Source of the DNA: Paramacrobiotus metropolitanus
Taxonomy: Eukaryota > Tardigrada > Eutardigrada > Parachela > Macrobiotidae
DNA: 64,000 nt
NCBI RefSeq assembly: GCF_019649055.1
Contig: NW_026570272.1
Coordinates: 310,001 to 374,000 of the forward strand
Direction of reading: 5' to 3'
Of this stretch, positions 34,706 to 46,933 are shown piece after piece. The translations under genes were made by a program, and so were the position numbers. A model generated the notes under the pieces. That model was not told the DNA's origin and did not search any database. It saw only the letters and a program-made list of their open reading frames with translations. How positions within the stretch are numbered: position 1 is the stretch's first letter; each line of letters begins with the position of its first letter.

Positions 34706-35384
34706 TATAGTAGTTATATATATTACATTTATATATCTATATTCTATATCAGTGTTTGAATTCAAAATCATTTTGAGTAGTGCATACCAGCGCAAGGTTT
34801 TTGCGTTATGGATGGGCCACTGCCAAGTAAAAAATATACAGTTTTATGTATGTAAAGGTCTTTATGCTTTTTATATCGTTGATGAAATCGGTTATATATA
34901 GAGTTCACTGACATAGATAATTACATGTCTCGATTATAAAATTATCTATGTACACAAAGGTCACTAAGAAAACGTGTAATAGTATCGGTTATAAAATGGG
35001 TTTAATTATATAGTTGCCATCAACATACTAACTGTACATAAAGCTTTTTTAGCAGCCAGTATTCTTCTACGTAACATTAACTGCAAGCGCAACCACAATA
35101 CGTACGGCATGTTATGTACACGTGCAGTATATAAAATTTAAACAATGAAAAACAACCAAATTCTCTAATAATTTTCTCTCGGGGTTAAAAGTTAACGTAG
35201 TCAACAGACTCAACACAGCCGTAGCATTCCCGCCTTGACAGCGAGATAAATCGCTGCTGGAGAATAAAGCCGTGGAACGCGCTTCTCTGGCCAAATCCGA
35301 ACTGGTACGATCCATGAAAAGTACCAGTGGAAAAACACAAGCCACTAATGGATGAAAGAGATATCCAGTTTCCAGAAATAAGCA
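34706..35384. other. Spacer before the F-box array
   Basis: AT-rich with no coding signal. Confidence 0.45.
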
Positions 35385-35844
35385 TTTCCGGCGATTGAAT
35401 TTGCCGGCTGGGCTTCCAGATTTCCCGGAACTTGCGGTTACATGGGAGTGCCGCGGTACATGTGCAACATATCGCCCCAAACCATACTCTATTTGTTATA
35501 TCGGTTTACCTGCCGTCAGGCCTTTTAGTGTCGTTACTTGATACAAGCTATGTACAGCTGTGATTGCTCCTGTAAATTATCGATTCCTTCGACGCATATA
35601 TATTCAATTACACGGGTTATCTGTGTTCTGTACGTTCCCATGAAGTATAACTGCTCTTAATCGTCACGCGTTTATGCTCCGTGCGAGAAAATCAGATTAG
35701 GACCTGGCACGCTCAGTCAACCGTCACAAGAAACCCGAGTATATGTCGATTAACCCCCGGAGATTGGCGTCATTCTATCGCCCGCGGTGTTGTAGAAAAT
35801 ATTAACGGTCAGTTTATATTAAAGTGCCGGTTGTGCTCGACGAA
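35385..35844 (+). promoter_or_regulatory. Conserved upstream block of F-box gene A
   Basis: About 430 bp aligns, with patches of near identity, to the regions before genes B (40285-40802) and D (47684-48103). Shared landmarks are ATCGGTTTACC, GCCGTCAGGC, a TTGATTGCTCCTGTAAATTATCGATTC-like segment, a CGCATATATA box and AATCGTCACGCG. The last 75 bp before the ATG are almost identical in A and B. This looks like a promoter and leader duplicated with the gene. Confidence 0.65.
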
Positions 35845-38272
35845 ATGACCACGGAAAACCAGCCCCGACGGTTAGTCTATGCGGAACGCTGGTTTCTCAG
35901 CGCCCGTGACGCCCCGATCGCTCCGCCCCCGCCCAGCCCGGGTTCCGGGGCTGTCGACTGCCGGCAGATCCTGGCCAAACACCTGGACCCGGTGATCGTG
36001 GAGGTGGACGGCGGGAAGCACGCCCTGGGCTTCCTGTGCGATGTGGACCGGCCGGTGGGTCGCGTCCTAGTGGATTGGGGCTCTAACCGCCCGCCGCGGT
36101 GGTTGCCCTGCGACAAAGTCTACCAGCATGAGCCGCTCTCCCGGAGCGCCACCACCGCCGGGATGCCGGTCATGGCCGCGGTGCGCCGGGACTCCGCCGG
36201 CCCGTTCCTGTTTCGGCCGGGGCGCGTAGTCTGCACCGGTTCCCGGTGTCCTTCCGGTCTTGTTTATGTCGAGGCCGAAGCGGATCGGGAAGCGGGAGAC
36301 CCCTCGACCCTTCGGCGGCACTTCGTCCAACCGGTGCAGCTCCGCCGGATGTGGCCGAAATCACGTGGTGAACCGCACTTACACGCCCTGTCCCCGGTGA
36401 GCGATTACGGCCTCCTCGGCATCGACCCGCAGGTGGTGCGTCTGGACCCCGACCTGCGTCCTGGACAACTGGATTTAGCGCGGTTGATGCGGGCCTGCAA
36501 CGATTACAAGCCGGAGGTAAGTATACGCTTCGCAGAAAGTGTACAATTCAGGGCATGGTGCAGGTACGCTCTGCAGTGGGCCAGCGCGCTGCGCATCGCG
36601 GTGGAGGATCGGGACGTTCGGGTGGTCTTCGAGTACCACGCTACGCACGTCCGGTTCGCGCGGTTCCCGGATGGCGTTCTCCGGGAACTGGTCCGGGCGT
36701 CCTGCACGACCGCGGCGACGGCCACCGCCCGCGGAGGCCTGGACTTTTGGCTGCGGCGGCTGCCGTACGAGCTGCAGGTGACGGTCCTGCGCAGCATCCA
36801 GGACATCCACAGCGTGGTTAACGCTCGAAGGTGCGTTGCATATGTCAGACCTTCAATGATGTCGAAAAAGCCAGTTTCAAGAGATTTTACCGTGTAGTTA
36901 TCGAGATCCGAAAACCATGTCAAAAAGGGGACGTTTTTTTAAAGTCACGCGCTGTCCGTTTGTTGCAAAGGTCACGTGCTATCTGTTCGTTGCAGGGTGT
37001 GTAGCGCGTGGCATGACACGCTGACCGGCCACCGTCGGCACGTGACCATCGATCTGCAAAGGATTGCAGGTGGTCCGGAGCCGGCGCCCCGGTGGGCGCA
37101 CTTGATCCACGTTCTGGAACATTCCGTCGACCAGTCAACGCTGTCCTTGACACTGATGGACGGCGACCTCAGTCCGGCGCTGGAGGCGGTCGTCCACCGC
37201 TTTCTGTCGCTAAAGAGCGTCTGCCTTCCGGCGATCGTTCTGCGGAAGGTCACTTGTCAACATCCGCTGACCGCCATTTATCGGCAGCAGAGGTTGCACT
37301 GGGGCCGACTGGGCAATTTCAGCGTATTATGCCGGACACTGCATCTGCAAAAGGTCACGATGACGTCCCTCTTCGAGCCCATCGCTGGGTTGTGGTGCTC
37401 GCAGGAGCAGGTCCGCGCCGATCTGGATGTCTACTTAAGGAGGGTGTGCATCGATTGCATGCGGCCGGTCGACGATCAAGTGCGGGAGTTCCTCGGCGCG
37501 GTCAACCGCAGCTGCCGCGCCCTGACGCCCGCCGAATGGGAGGACATCAGTCTGGCTTGTGACGAGCTGGCTGTCGGCGCCGGCCATTCGTTCCGGGTGC
37601 CGTTGATGCTGAAATTGTAAGTACGCGCGAGGAGTTTGGTGCTTAGCGTATAAAGTTTGGAGATTATGCGGGGTAATGCTATGAGTGTGTTGTGTACTGT
37701 CCCGTCTCACGTTAATTCGGACAGATTTTTTAGTTGATTATATACAAAAAGTATTAATCAAATTTGCATTTATTTCCGGCGTACTGCAGGTGCGAGAAAC
37801 CTTTAATATGTATCATGGTACGAGTACAAACTATGCACCAGAACAAAACGGCGTTTACAAAAGAAACACTTCCTCTATGCTATTCTGATCGGGGATCGTA
37901 CCCATTACACAAATCGCGTTTCCCCGTTGTATTTGGATAGATATTCGCTGTTTAAAACTCTTTCGCCCGCTTTTGGCCTGCAGGTTGAACGAGCGACCAC
38001 AGCCGCCGCTGTCCCGGTTGGCCGCGCACGCCTTCCTCTACTCGTACCCGCTAATTCACACCGCCCCCGGCCCACCGCGGAGATCCCCGGCCGGCGGCTC
38101 GATGGAAGCCGGCGTCGTCAACACACAGACCCACCCTCACAGCCACGCCCACTCCCGCCCCACGCGGGCCAAAGGGCGCCGGCACCTCAGCCAGCACGAG
38201 GGCGTCTGGAGCACACCTTCTCCCGGCTTCACCGCTAAACATCCCTCCCTCCCGTTCTTTCCCTTGCTGTGA
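35845..38272 (+). CDS. F-box protein A with N-terminal Tudor/Agenet-like region
   Basis: Four exons (35845-36516, 36577-36830, 36996-37616, 37984-38272) give 611 residues. The start M-T-T-E-N-Q-P is the one kept in B and D. Residues about 30-110 (D-P-V-I-V-E-V-D-G-G-K...G-F-L-C-D-V-D...V-L-V-D-W-G...R-W-L-P) have the spacing of a small Tudor/Agenet-type barrel. The F-box sits across the exon 2/3 junction, about residues 283-325: L-P-Y-E-L-Q-V-T-V-L-R-S-I...R-V-C-S-A-W-H-D. F-boxes bind Skp1 in SCF ubiquitin ligases. The following 200 residues have an L-x-L-x-x-L flavour but no clear LRR count. Exon 4 is proline- and histidine-rich and ends H-P-S-L-P-F-F-P-L-L. Intron 3 holds a dispersed repeat and a LINE relic. 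The substrate is unknown. Confidence 0.82.
37630..37745 (-). repeat. Dispersed repeat in intron 3 of F-box gene A
   Basis: It is the reverse complement of the 34590-34705 copy, sharing GTTTGGAGATTATGCGGGGT. Confidence 0.65.
37795..37980 (-). pseudogene. RLE-LINE 3' relic in intron 3 of F-box gene A
   Basis: Read on the minus strand it gives K-Q-R-I-S-I-Q-I-Q-R-G-N-A and I-C-V-M-G-T-I-P-D-Q, the terminal block of the RLE-LINE copy at 4730-5215, whose nucleotide sequence it closely follows. It ends a few bases before the exon 4 acceptor. Confidence 0.7.
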
Positions 38273-39680
38273 AAGGGGCCGCTGCTTTTTATATGCGCAT
38301 ACGTTGACGATATGTTAATGCTATTAACAGTATACAGTAGCGTTTTACTATATATTATTAGCATCACATACCACCGGCATCATTTTAATTCCTTGTAAAG
38401 TTCTGCTCCACTAAAACTGCTGAAAACTGTTGCAATTAGCGCTAGAGTTTCACCGAGCATGTAGTCCGCTTATCCCTATTATTTTACTAGACCGGAAATG
38501 ATAGTACATAGCTGATGCTGACTACTGCATGCCTTTTATTTGCGCCTTATATGAATTTGATTGCTGTACCCCTGCCGGAAATAAAATCTTCCGTCAAAAC
38601 GAAGAAGTTCCGCTAGTGAGTTACAAGAACATCGTTATGCACGGTTCGTTAGGGTCACACTAAGGGAATAATTCGTACAGCGCCTGCTCGTACAAGTTCG
38701 GGCCACTGCACTCACTCGCACTAAGTGACGTGCAGCGCAGCGCTGAGCTCACACGGAGTAATGAGTATAACACGTAAAGGCACGTCGCAGTTCCAACGTC
38801 TGCACCAGTACAGCTGATGTTCAGAGTAGGAGCGATAAAACTTACTCATCTCATGCAAACATTCCACAAGTGAAGAACCTTCGCCTGGAATTCAACGTAG
38901 GAGCTCCTTTTATTCATGATGATTTCCATTATTATGAAAGGTAGATTTCAAGCTTTACATAGTAAGAACTGTGCGATAGCGTCTTCTAAATGTCTGAATG
39001 GACAGATAACTGGGACCACAACGACTCAACATACAGGAGCTCCTTGTTGCTGCCTTTCTTCAAACAGCGATTCACAAAGGTACGTTTACTGCGTTTATCG
39101 CTGCAATTTTGCATTTTTCTTTTAGAGACAACCACAGTGTAGACTGTTTATGAGTCGATGCTGGTTTTAGGTGCTATTCCGTCAGCGGAGCTCCGCACTA
39201 ACTTGTCCCATCTGCACCGTATTCCTTTACGGATAAAAAATGAAAAAACAGTCTAAATAAACCACCAACACCAAATGGACAATTAAGTTATAAAGAAAAC
39301 TAGGTCGCAACAAAAACTCCAACAAATTTTAATTGTTTTTACTATTAAACAATTTTGCAAGAACTGTTTGGCATTTGCTGCTTTTAAAATGCTGTGCTGT
39401 TTGGCTATTTATTTCCCAATTGGATAATATTGTGCCAGTTAGCGTTAGTGTTTCAATCCCGCCTAGTGGTTTTGCGCAAATACGGTTGGGTGAAACCTGG
39501 CCACTCACAGAGCGGATAAATGCTCGACAGGCCAATGCGAGAGCGGACATACTAACGTGCTCCGTTGATATGTGGAGTCATATCAACGCAACACGCTACG
39601 ATCTCACTTTTTCCGGGAGGGTACAGCCGTTGTCGTTGTAATGTTAAATTAATATCATTATTAATACATACATACCATAT
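38273..39680. other. Spacer with conserved downstream block of gene A
   Basis: About 38400-38590 (CCGGAAATGATAGTACATAG, TGCATGCCTTTTATTTGCGC) is shared with regions after B (43220-43390), the C relic (44720-44780) and D (50430-50540). The rest has no recognised feature. Confidence 0.5.
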
Positions 39681-39820
39681 TTGCCTCATAAAGGTCACCG
39701 CTCCGTCGACTACTTTAACCGCTGTTAACTGAATCGTGCAAGAAACCCTACCTCGCTCGCAACCGGAACTCACGCCACTGAAGAAGTTATAGAAAACGCT
39801 GAGGTGGTACAAGAACTTCA
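39680..39820 (+). repeat. Array-specific duplicated block
   Basis: It aligns with 43610-43770 and partly 50940-50990, beginning at TAAAGGTCACC and including GTGCAAGAAACC and CCACTGAAGAAGT. In the first two cases it precedes F-box exon 3 debris. Confidence 0.6.
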
Positions 39821-40087
39821 GTGGTAGAGTAAAGCCCGCTGAAAGGCTATTGTGGCTATGGAAACGCTCCAGCCGAATCCCGGGTCCCAATGCTGGGAAC
39901 CTCGGAGCCACGACCCTCGCTCCGTTGGCTCTCGTACAGCCTGTAGGTAGGTTCCCTGCGCAGTACCTGGAAAGTCCATTCACAGAGCGCTGCGCCGCCC
40001 GGAAACGGTTACGGGACTACGCACCGACTGCCGGACTTGACGGCGATCCGGGAGCACCACGCCAGCCCGTGGAGGCTGCCTGACAGT

Positions 40088-40232
40088 TCTGGACGGCGTT
40101 ATCAATCCGGGACAAGAGGAGACCGGAGGCGGAGACCAAACCGGGAGCCCTGTCTTTCCGGGGAGAGGCTCCCTCTGCCAGTGATGGTGCGATACAGCTG
40201 CGAAAGGTCACCTGTCAGCGCCACCCTATAGA
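40088..40232 (+). pseudogene. F-box family exon 3 fragment
   Basis: The stretch GGACGGCGTTATCAATCCGG through CTGCGAAAGGTCACCTGTCA follows the L-M-D-G...L-R-K-V-T-C-Q part of exon 3, with indels that destroy the frame. It abuts the upstream block of gene B. Confidence 0.6.
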
Positions 40233-40284
40233 AATATTTGGCAATTGTTTTATTCATAAACGACTCATGAAGGAAACAGAACAG

Positions 40285-40802
40285 ATATCTCTTTCCCAGA
40301 AAGAAGTGCTTCCGGCGACTGAAATGTTTGGCAACGCTGTCAAATTTCTTGCAACTTCCGGTTACATGGGATGATGGGAATGCCGCCGTACATGTACGAT
40401 ACACCCGAGCGTTACGGGCCAGACTATCGGTTTACCAGCCGTCAGGCTTTTTACCGTGATTACGCGATGCAACCGTATGTACAGTTTTGATTGCTCCTGT
40501 AAATTATCGATTCCCTTACCGCATATATACATTTTATGCGACACGGATTATCCGGGCTTTGTACGTACAGTAAAAGCACAGTAAAGTCGGCGAATTCCCA
40601 TGACACGAATGCGCTTAATCGTCACGCGCGTTGCTTCGTGCGAGAAAAGCAGATTAGATCCGGGCACGCTCAGTAAACGGTTAACAAGAAACCCGAGTAT
40701 ATGGCGAATAAACCCTGTAGACCGTCGTGATTCTATCGCCCGCGGTGTTGTAGAAAATATTAACGGTCAGTTTATATTAAAGTGCCGGTTGTGCTCGACG
40801 AA
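40285..40802 (+). promoter_or_regulatory. Conserved upstream block of F-box gene B
   Basis: This aligns with the blocks before A and D, and is closest to D over GATACACCCGAGCGTTACGG and the CACAGTAAAG region. Confidence 0.65.
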
Positions 40803-43103
40803 ATGACCACGGAAAACCAGCCCCGACGGTTGGTCTATGCGGAACGTTGGTTTCTCTGCCGGGACGCCCCGATCCCTCCGCCCCCGCCCAGCCCGGGTGC
40901 CGGGGCTGCCGACTGCCGGCAGATCCTGGCCAAACACCTGGACCCGGTGATCGTGGAGGTGGACGGCGGGAAGCACGCCCTGGGCTTCCTGTGCGACGTG
41001 GACTGGCCGGGTAATCGCGTTCTGGTGAATTTGGGATGCTTCAACCGCCCCTCGCGGTGGTTTCCCTGCGACAAGGTCTTTAAGCATGCGCCGCTCCCCC
41101 GGAGCGAAATCACCACCGCGATGCATATGGAGGTCATGGTGGCGTTGCGCCGGGACTCCGCCGGTTCCTTCCTGTTTCAGGCGGGACGCGTGGTCAGCAG
41201 CGGTGCCCGGTGTCCTTCCGGCCTGGTTTGTGTCGAGGCCGACGCGGATGGGGATCCCGGAAGCGCTCGGGGTTGTTTTGTGCAGCCGGTACAACTCCGC
41301 TGGGGGTGTTCGAAATCGTCCCGGGAACCGCTCTTATACGGCTTGTCGCTCGTGAGCCCGAGCAGCCACCCCGACATCCACCCGCAGGTGGTGCGTCTGG
41401 ATCCCGGCCGGCATCCGGACCAACTGGATTTACCCCGGCTGCTGCGGGCTTGCAGCGATTACAAGCCGGAGGTGAGTAAGCGCGCCGTAAAAACAGCGGG
41501 AAGTTGAATAAGTCGTTGTTTTGCAGTGGGCCAGCGCCCTACGCGTCGCGATGGAGGACCGGGTCGTCCGCGTGGTCTTCGAGTACCACGCCTGCCACGT
41601 CAGGTTTCCGCGGTTCCCGGAAGTCCTCCTCCAGGAGCTGGTCGAGCGGTCCTGCATACTCCCGGTGGGCGGTCGACCGCGCGTGAGCATCCCGAGTGAC
41701 TTCTGGATGCGTCGGCTGCCGTACGAGCTGCAAGTGGCGGTCGTGCGGAGTATCCAGGGCATCCACACTTGGGCCAACGCTCGCAGGTCCGTAGTGGCGT
41801 TTACTTGGGACGTCCCAAAAAAGGTCACTCGCTGCCTATCCGTTGCAGGGTATGTACAGCGTGGTATGACGCGCTGGCCGGCGAGCGCCGGCACGTGGCC
41901 ATCGACGTGTGGCACTTCCAGGGAACGGAGGTGGATGAACCGGAGCCGAGTCAGCCGACACCCAAGTGGGCCCAACTAATGCACATCCTGCAGCACACCG
42001 TCGACCAGCGGACACTGTCCTTGACGTTGACGAACGGCAGCGTCGGTGCGGCACTGGAGGCGGTCGTCTACCGCTTCCTGTCGCTTAACAGCTTCCGGCT
42101 GCCGGAGATTATTCTGCGAAAGGTCATTTGTCAGCACCCGCTGACTGCCAATCACCGGGAGCAGCGCCTGGACTGGGGCCGACTGGGGTGTTTGGCAAAG
42201 GCGTGCCGGACACTGCATCTGCAAAAGGTCACGATTCTCTCCATCCTCCAACCGATCTCCGGGCTGTGGTGCTCGCGGGAGCACGTCCGCGATGACCTGG
42301 ATGTCTGTGTCGGGAAAGCCGCCATCGATTGTATGCAGCCGGAAGCCGGTCAACTGCGGCAGTTTCTCAGCGCGGTTAACCGCAGTTGCCGCGCGGTGAC
42401 GCCCGCGGAATGGGAGGACATTAGTCTAGCCTGCGACGAACTGGCCGTCGGCGCCGAACATGCGTTCCGTATGCCGTTAATGCTGAAATTGTACGGGTAA
42501 AGAGAGTGCCTGTTATTATTGTTATTATTATTATCGCACTACAGTAGCCAACCCCTTTTAATGGCGATATCTTACCAGGCTACTGGAAAATTTTATACTT
42601 TTTTTGGTTTGATTTTATGGGATAAAAGTTACCCAACCTAGAATACGAATCGAACCCGGGACATACAATCCTTAAAGCCAGACTTACTACCACCAGACCA
42701 TATAATATTATATGGGCCATTAACACAGTAAATGTATGATTATTACTTCGCATCCGCTGGTTGCTTCCGGTGTATATATAACTGCAGGTTGAACGAGCGG
42801 CCGCAGCCGCCGCTCTCCCGACTGGCCGCGCACGCCTTCCTCTACTCCTACCCGCTAATTCAGTCGGCCCCCGTCGCGCCTCAGAGGTCCCCGCCCCCGG
42901 CCGGCAGTTCAGAGGAAGTCTGCTACTACGGCCACAGCCACGCCGTTATCGCCGCCAGACAGCCCCATCGCGGCCACGCCCAGTCCCGCCGCCGGCGGGC
43001 CCACGGGCGCCGGCCGCCCGACCATCCCGAAGGCGTGTGGAACGTTAACACACCCGGCTTCACCGCTAGACATCCCTCCCTCCCCTTCTTCCCCTTAATG
43101 TGA
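40803..43103 (+). CDS. F-box protein B (paralogue of A)
   Basis: Exons 40803-41471, 41527-41786, 41849-42490 and 42788-43103 give 628 residues with the same phases as A. The N-terminal barrel-like region, the F-box (R-L-P-Y-E-L-Q-V-A-V-V-R-S-I...R-V-C-T-A-W-Y-D) and the C-terminal region are all intact. The first 70 codons and leader are nearly identical to A, suggesting recent duplication or conversion. The intron 3 donor is GTACGG instead of A's GTAAGT. If that intron is kept, the frame ends two codons later, which would give a short form without the proline- and histidine-rich tail. Intron 3 contains a tRNA-derived SINE on the other strand. Confidence 0.8.
42505..42722 (-). mobile_element. 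tRNA-derived SINE in intron 3 of F-box gene B
   Basis: On the minus strand the head has a pol III A box (TGGTCTGGTGGTAGTAAG) and B box (GGGTTCGATTCG) at tRNA spacing. An unrelated body of about 120 bp follows, ending in a simple (ATA/ATT) tail, the standard SINE layout. It is distinct from the Gly-like repeat at 2429. Confidence 0.7.
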
Positions 43104-43795
43104 AATGGGCCGCTGTTCTGCTCATCCGTATACCGTTAGACGTAGGATACATCATACAAACCGGTATACTCGTAATTCTCCTTGTATTTCGCTATGAGCT
43201 TGTGCTGTAACGGACCTAGTTTTAGTTCTCTTGTAGTTAAAACTGTTAGCATATATCGCTTTAGTAATTAAGCGGACATGTACTGCGCACTGCATTCCTC
43301 ATTTTTTTACTGTACCGGCCGGAAATGATAACACGTATGACGTATCTAATACTGATTGCTGCATGCCTTTGATTTGCGCGCCTGAAAACGAGAAGCCTTA
43401 CTTACATTTATTAATTTTCTGCTGATAGTTGTTAATGTTCTGTAAAGAATTTGTCGTGCTGAATGTCGCCCAAGATGAACAACGATAAACGCTTTGGGTT
43501 GCCGGACTAAATAACGATAAACAAGACCAGCCAAAAATAATGAGTCTTATTATCAGCATCGTACATACTATATAGTAAAATTGCTACATTTTATTCAGAC
43601 ACGGCATAGTTGCTTTGTAAAGGTCACCCACGGCAGCCACTTACTTGTTCGCTCTTACTTGTTTTAATCGCTGCTGCTGGACTGAATGGTGCAAAAAACC
43701 TCACGCTCGCACCAGAAGACACACCACTGAAAAAGTGATAGAAAAGCGTTGGTACCAGTACAGCTACGAAAAGTAATACTTCGAAGTATAGATAT
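43104..43795. other. Spacer between B and the C relics
   Basis: It holds the conserved downstream block of B (43220-43390) and the array-specific block at 43610-43770 that also precedes 40088. No gene. Confidence 0.5.
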
Positions 43796-44680
43796 TCAGG
43801 TGTAATTGTTCCAGCTGTCAATTATCGATCCCTCGCCGCATATATAAACATGTGTTGTGCTGTATATGGCACACCTGCATTTTGTACGTGCAGAAACAAT
43901 TTCCTTGCTGTTCGGTATGGGTGCGCGCGTTGCTCCCGCTCCCAGCGAAAAATTGCTCTTGACCTCCGGACCCGGAATCGGCCGCCGGAAGCCCCCTGCC
44001 GCTCGGTGTCACCGCGTCCAACCGCTACAACCGCCGTCCCAGCAACGCAGCTACGTGATCTATTTCCGGTAAGCTGTATCATTTATCAGCATATATGGAT
44101 GCCATGCGTCGGCCGGCTTCCCCACCATTTTGATCGTTGCGAGCCTCGAGGCCGGTGGACGCTGTCCTTGACACTGATGGACGGCGTCATACATCCGGGA
44201 CTGGAGGAGACCGTCCACCGCTGCCTTTCCGCAAAGGAGCCTCAGGTTGCCGCTGATCGTGCTGCGAAAGGTCACTTATCTACGCCCGCTGACCGCCAAT
44301 TACCCTCAGCAGCGTCGGAACTGGACCAAAGTGGGATACTTTGTCAAAAGCGTGCCGGACGCTGCTCCTGCCAAAGATCACGATCATGTCCCTCTTCGAA
44401 CCCATCGCCAGGTTGTTGTGCTCGCAGCCGCGCGTCGCCAGCGACCTGCACGTCTTCTTGAAGGACGCCTCCATCGACTGTACATTGCGGACGGAAGTCG
44501 GACAGCTGCGGCAGTTACTCAGCGTCGTCAACCGCATTTGCCGTCCGCTGACCGCCGACGAATGGGAAAAGGTCAATCGAGCTTGCGAGGAACTAGCCCG
44601 TGAGGAAATAACCGTCGGCACCGGCGGCCACTGGCTGTACGGGCGCCATAATCCTGAAACAGTACGATGTCATACAATTG
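43796..44680 (+). pseudogene. F-box family relic C (promoter scrap plus exon 3)
   Basis: Positions 43796-43890 resemble the tail of the conserved upstream block (AATTATCGATCCCTCGCCGCATATATA). From about 44155 to 44640 exon 3 can be followed through three frames: L-S-L-T-L-M-D-G, then V-L-R-K-V-T-Y, then L-F-E-P-I-A-R-L-L-C-S...V-N-R-I-C-R. Exons 1 and 2 and the F-box are missing. Not functional. Confidence 0.75.
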
Positions 44681-44839
44681 GAATTTCGATCACAACGGCG
44701 GCCGGAACTGATGACGACTAGCTGACTCTTACAGCATACTGCACGCCTTTAATTTGCACTTCTAAACGGGAAGCCTGAGGAATTTCTGTGAAAGCGTTGC
44801 GGCGGTGGAGTAACCAGCATATTAACAGCATCATCTGCT

Positions 44840-45100
44840 TCCAAGGGCAAGCTACCGATGCTGACGCTGCGAAAGGTCACCGGGCAGCACCCGTTGACTA
44901 CCCATCTACCCACAGCAATGCCTGGATGGGGGCAGACTGGATTATTCGACTCCGACGTGCCGGACACTGCACCGGCAAACATCATGATGGCAGGCATCTA
45001 CGCCGGGCTGTAGTGCACGCAGGAGAGGGCCTTCGGCAACCTCTCTGCCCCAGGAAAGTCTCCATCGACTGCATGCAGCCGGAAGGAAGCTAACTTCCCG
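44840..45100 (+). pseudogene. Second exon 3 relic of the F-box family
   Basis: CTGCGAAAGGTCACC (L-R-K-V-T) and the following Q-H-P-L-T-T match exon 3, and the later CCATCGACTGCATGCAGCCG block matches its end. Stops and indels break it. Confidence 0.65.
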
Positions 45101-46640
45101 CAACAGTGCATTAACGGCCGCGCCGCCGTGGAATAAGAGCAAAACCAGTCAGTCCAGCCTGTGTCGAATTGGCCAGAAATGGCAGGCGTGTGTTGCGGTA
45201 TCGTGTAGAGGGGAAGGTTGTATGATGAACGTAAGGACGGGCGACCTTTCCTGCTGACACATACGGTAAGTAAGGTTCTGCGACACTGATCTGTTTACAT
45301 CGTTACCGACCACGACAACATCGGTAGAGCGGCTCTTATCCCAATCAGTTGCAGTAAAACCCGGAGTGGAATTCTATATTTTGGAATCCCTGTTTGGAAC
45401 CCTGAAGAACCCGGTGTGGTTATCCAGTCGACGTAGAAAAGACGAATCATACATCCGTGGCGTGTCTCCAGATGGTAGCCGAGAAGTAACACAACGGCAG
45501 GCTCAGATGGAAGCAGAGGGCGATCAATAAGACTTGTGTGCGACCTAAGCTCTAGCAAGAAGTGACCTTTGATCTCGAATAATGAGAGTGAACTGCAGAT
45601 ACCTGTGTACCACTTAGTGTAGTCCGAGAACAACTACGAGTAACAGCTAGTGATGTACAGGAAACTCTGTGAGAAATCCGAATAAAAAAGCCGGAGACGT
45701 CCACAGGTCCAGGAAGGCAAAAAGTAGAAAAGAAAAGTACGATATTAATTCTAAGTGGAGAATTTTTAAGTAATTTCATACTTCTATGGCTCGAAGAGAT
45801 CTGCATTTGTCATGTTTGGAGCCAATGCACTACGAAATGCTACAAAAATATAAAGACTAACAGCTAATGCTGACGCTGATCGTCATTTTAACAGAGTATA
45901 AGCTATACGCCAGTTGATTATGCCATATGAAGCTATACGCCATATGAAGCTGTACGCCATATGAAGAAGGCACTGTACTACGATCAGTCGACGTTTTTTG
46001 CTGAGTCGTATCAAACACGTGTTTAAGCCAGTTGAGTGTATATCAAGTATAAAAGTATCGTACAGTAAATGTGTGCGGCTGTTTCCATACATGTACTGAT
46101 GTACGTACATGGAAGTGCTAGTGCTGTCTCAACGCTCAATTTAATTCGTAAACTTCCGGCAAAAATTTACACCAAACACACCCTATTCGAGTGTCAAATC
46201 TTCGCGAAACTACATTTGCATGTGCCGAACGCGGAGGGATCAGTGCACATTGTCAGTAAACAGGCAGGTCAACACTCTTGCTTAAACCTGGGTATTCTCA
46301 AGGAATACAGTCCGTGAACCCGGATACTTTTTCTTGTAACGGGAGCTGATAGATCGGTAACAGCGGAAGCGTATACAAATACTGCTATTTGTTTTTATTA
46401 AGCCCACGCATCATGAATGGCATTAATCATGAATGGCATTAACGTTACATCATGAATGTCATTAACGAATTTGGGTGCGTGTTCCTTCTGTTAAAAATCT
46501 AGGGTTATATTTGCGCAAGAATATTTACTGCAATGTGGACGGACTGTTGCCGAATAAACTTTTTCTTAGGCAATTTATGCAAGGCCATTAATACAGGAAA
46601 AGGCGCATTCGCGTGGTACTACTTCGAACGATTCAGAGTC
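45101..46640. other. Intergenic, small tandem repeats
   Basis: It holds three copies of GCCATATGAAGCTATAC at 45920-45967 and three of ATCATGAATGGCATTA at 46408-46465. No supported gene. Confidence 0.5.
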
Positions 46641-46649
46641 GACGGAGGA

Positions 46650-46775
46650 ATGTTAGAAGGAAATGCTGCTGCTGTTTTAGAAACACTGGATGTGCGACCT
46701 AAGATTTGATAACACCAACGATTTTGGCTGTTTTTGCAGTCTTTAAATATGTATCATATTAAGTAGCGTCTACCA
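46650..46775 (+). pseudogene. RLE-LINE 3'-terminal fragment
   Basis: AGAAGGAAATGCTGCTGCTG through the CGATTTTGGCTGTTTTT block matches 57880-57990, the 3' end of the longest copy. Confidence 0.6.
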
Positions 46776-46933
46776 ACTCAGGATTTTTTCGTTATCCACA
46801 AAAGGCACCATACGAAAACAAAAAAGCAGCGCCGTTATAAATTAAAGGTCATAAATGCTGATGATGCCATTGCTTTCGGACGAGCGCGGATCCGTGGTCG
46901 GCTGTATGTCATCTCACACCCATTGCGCAGCGG

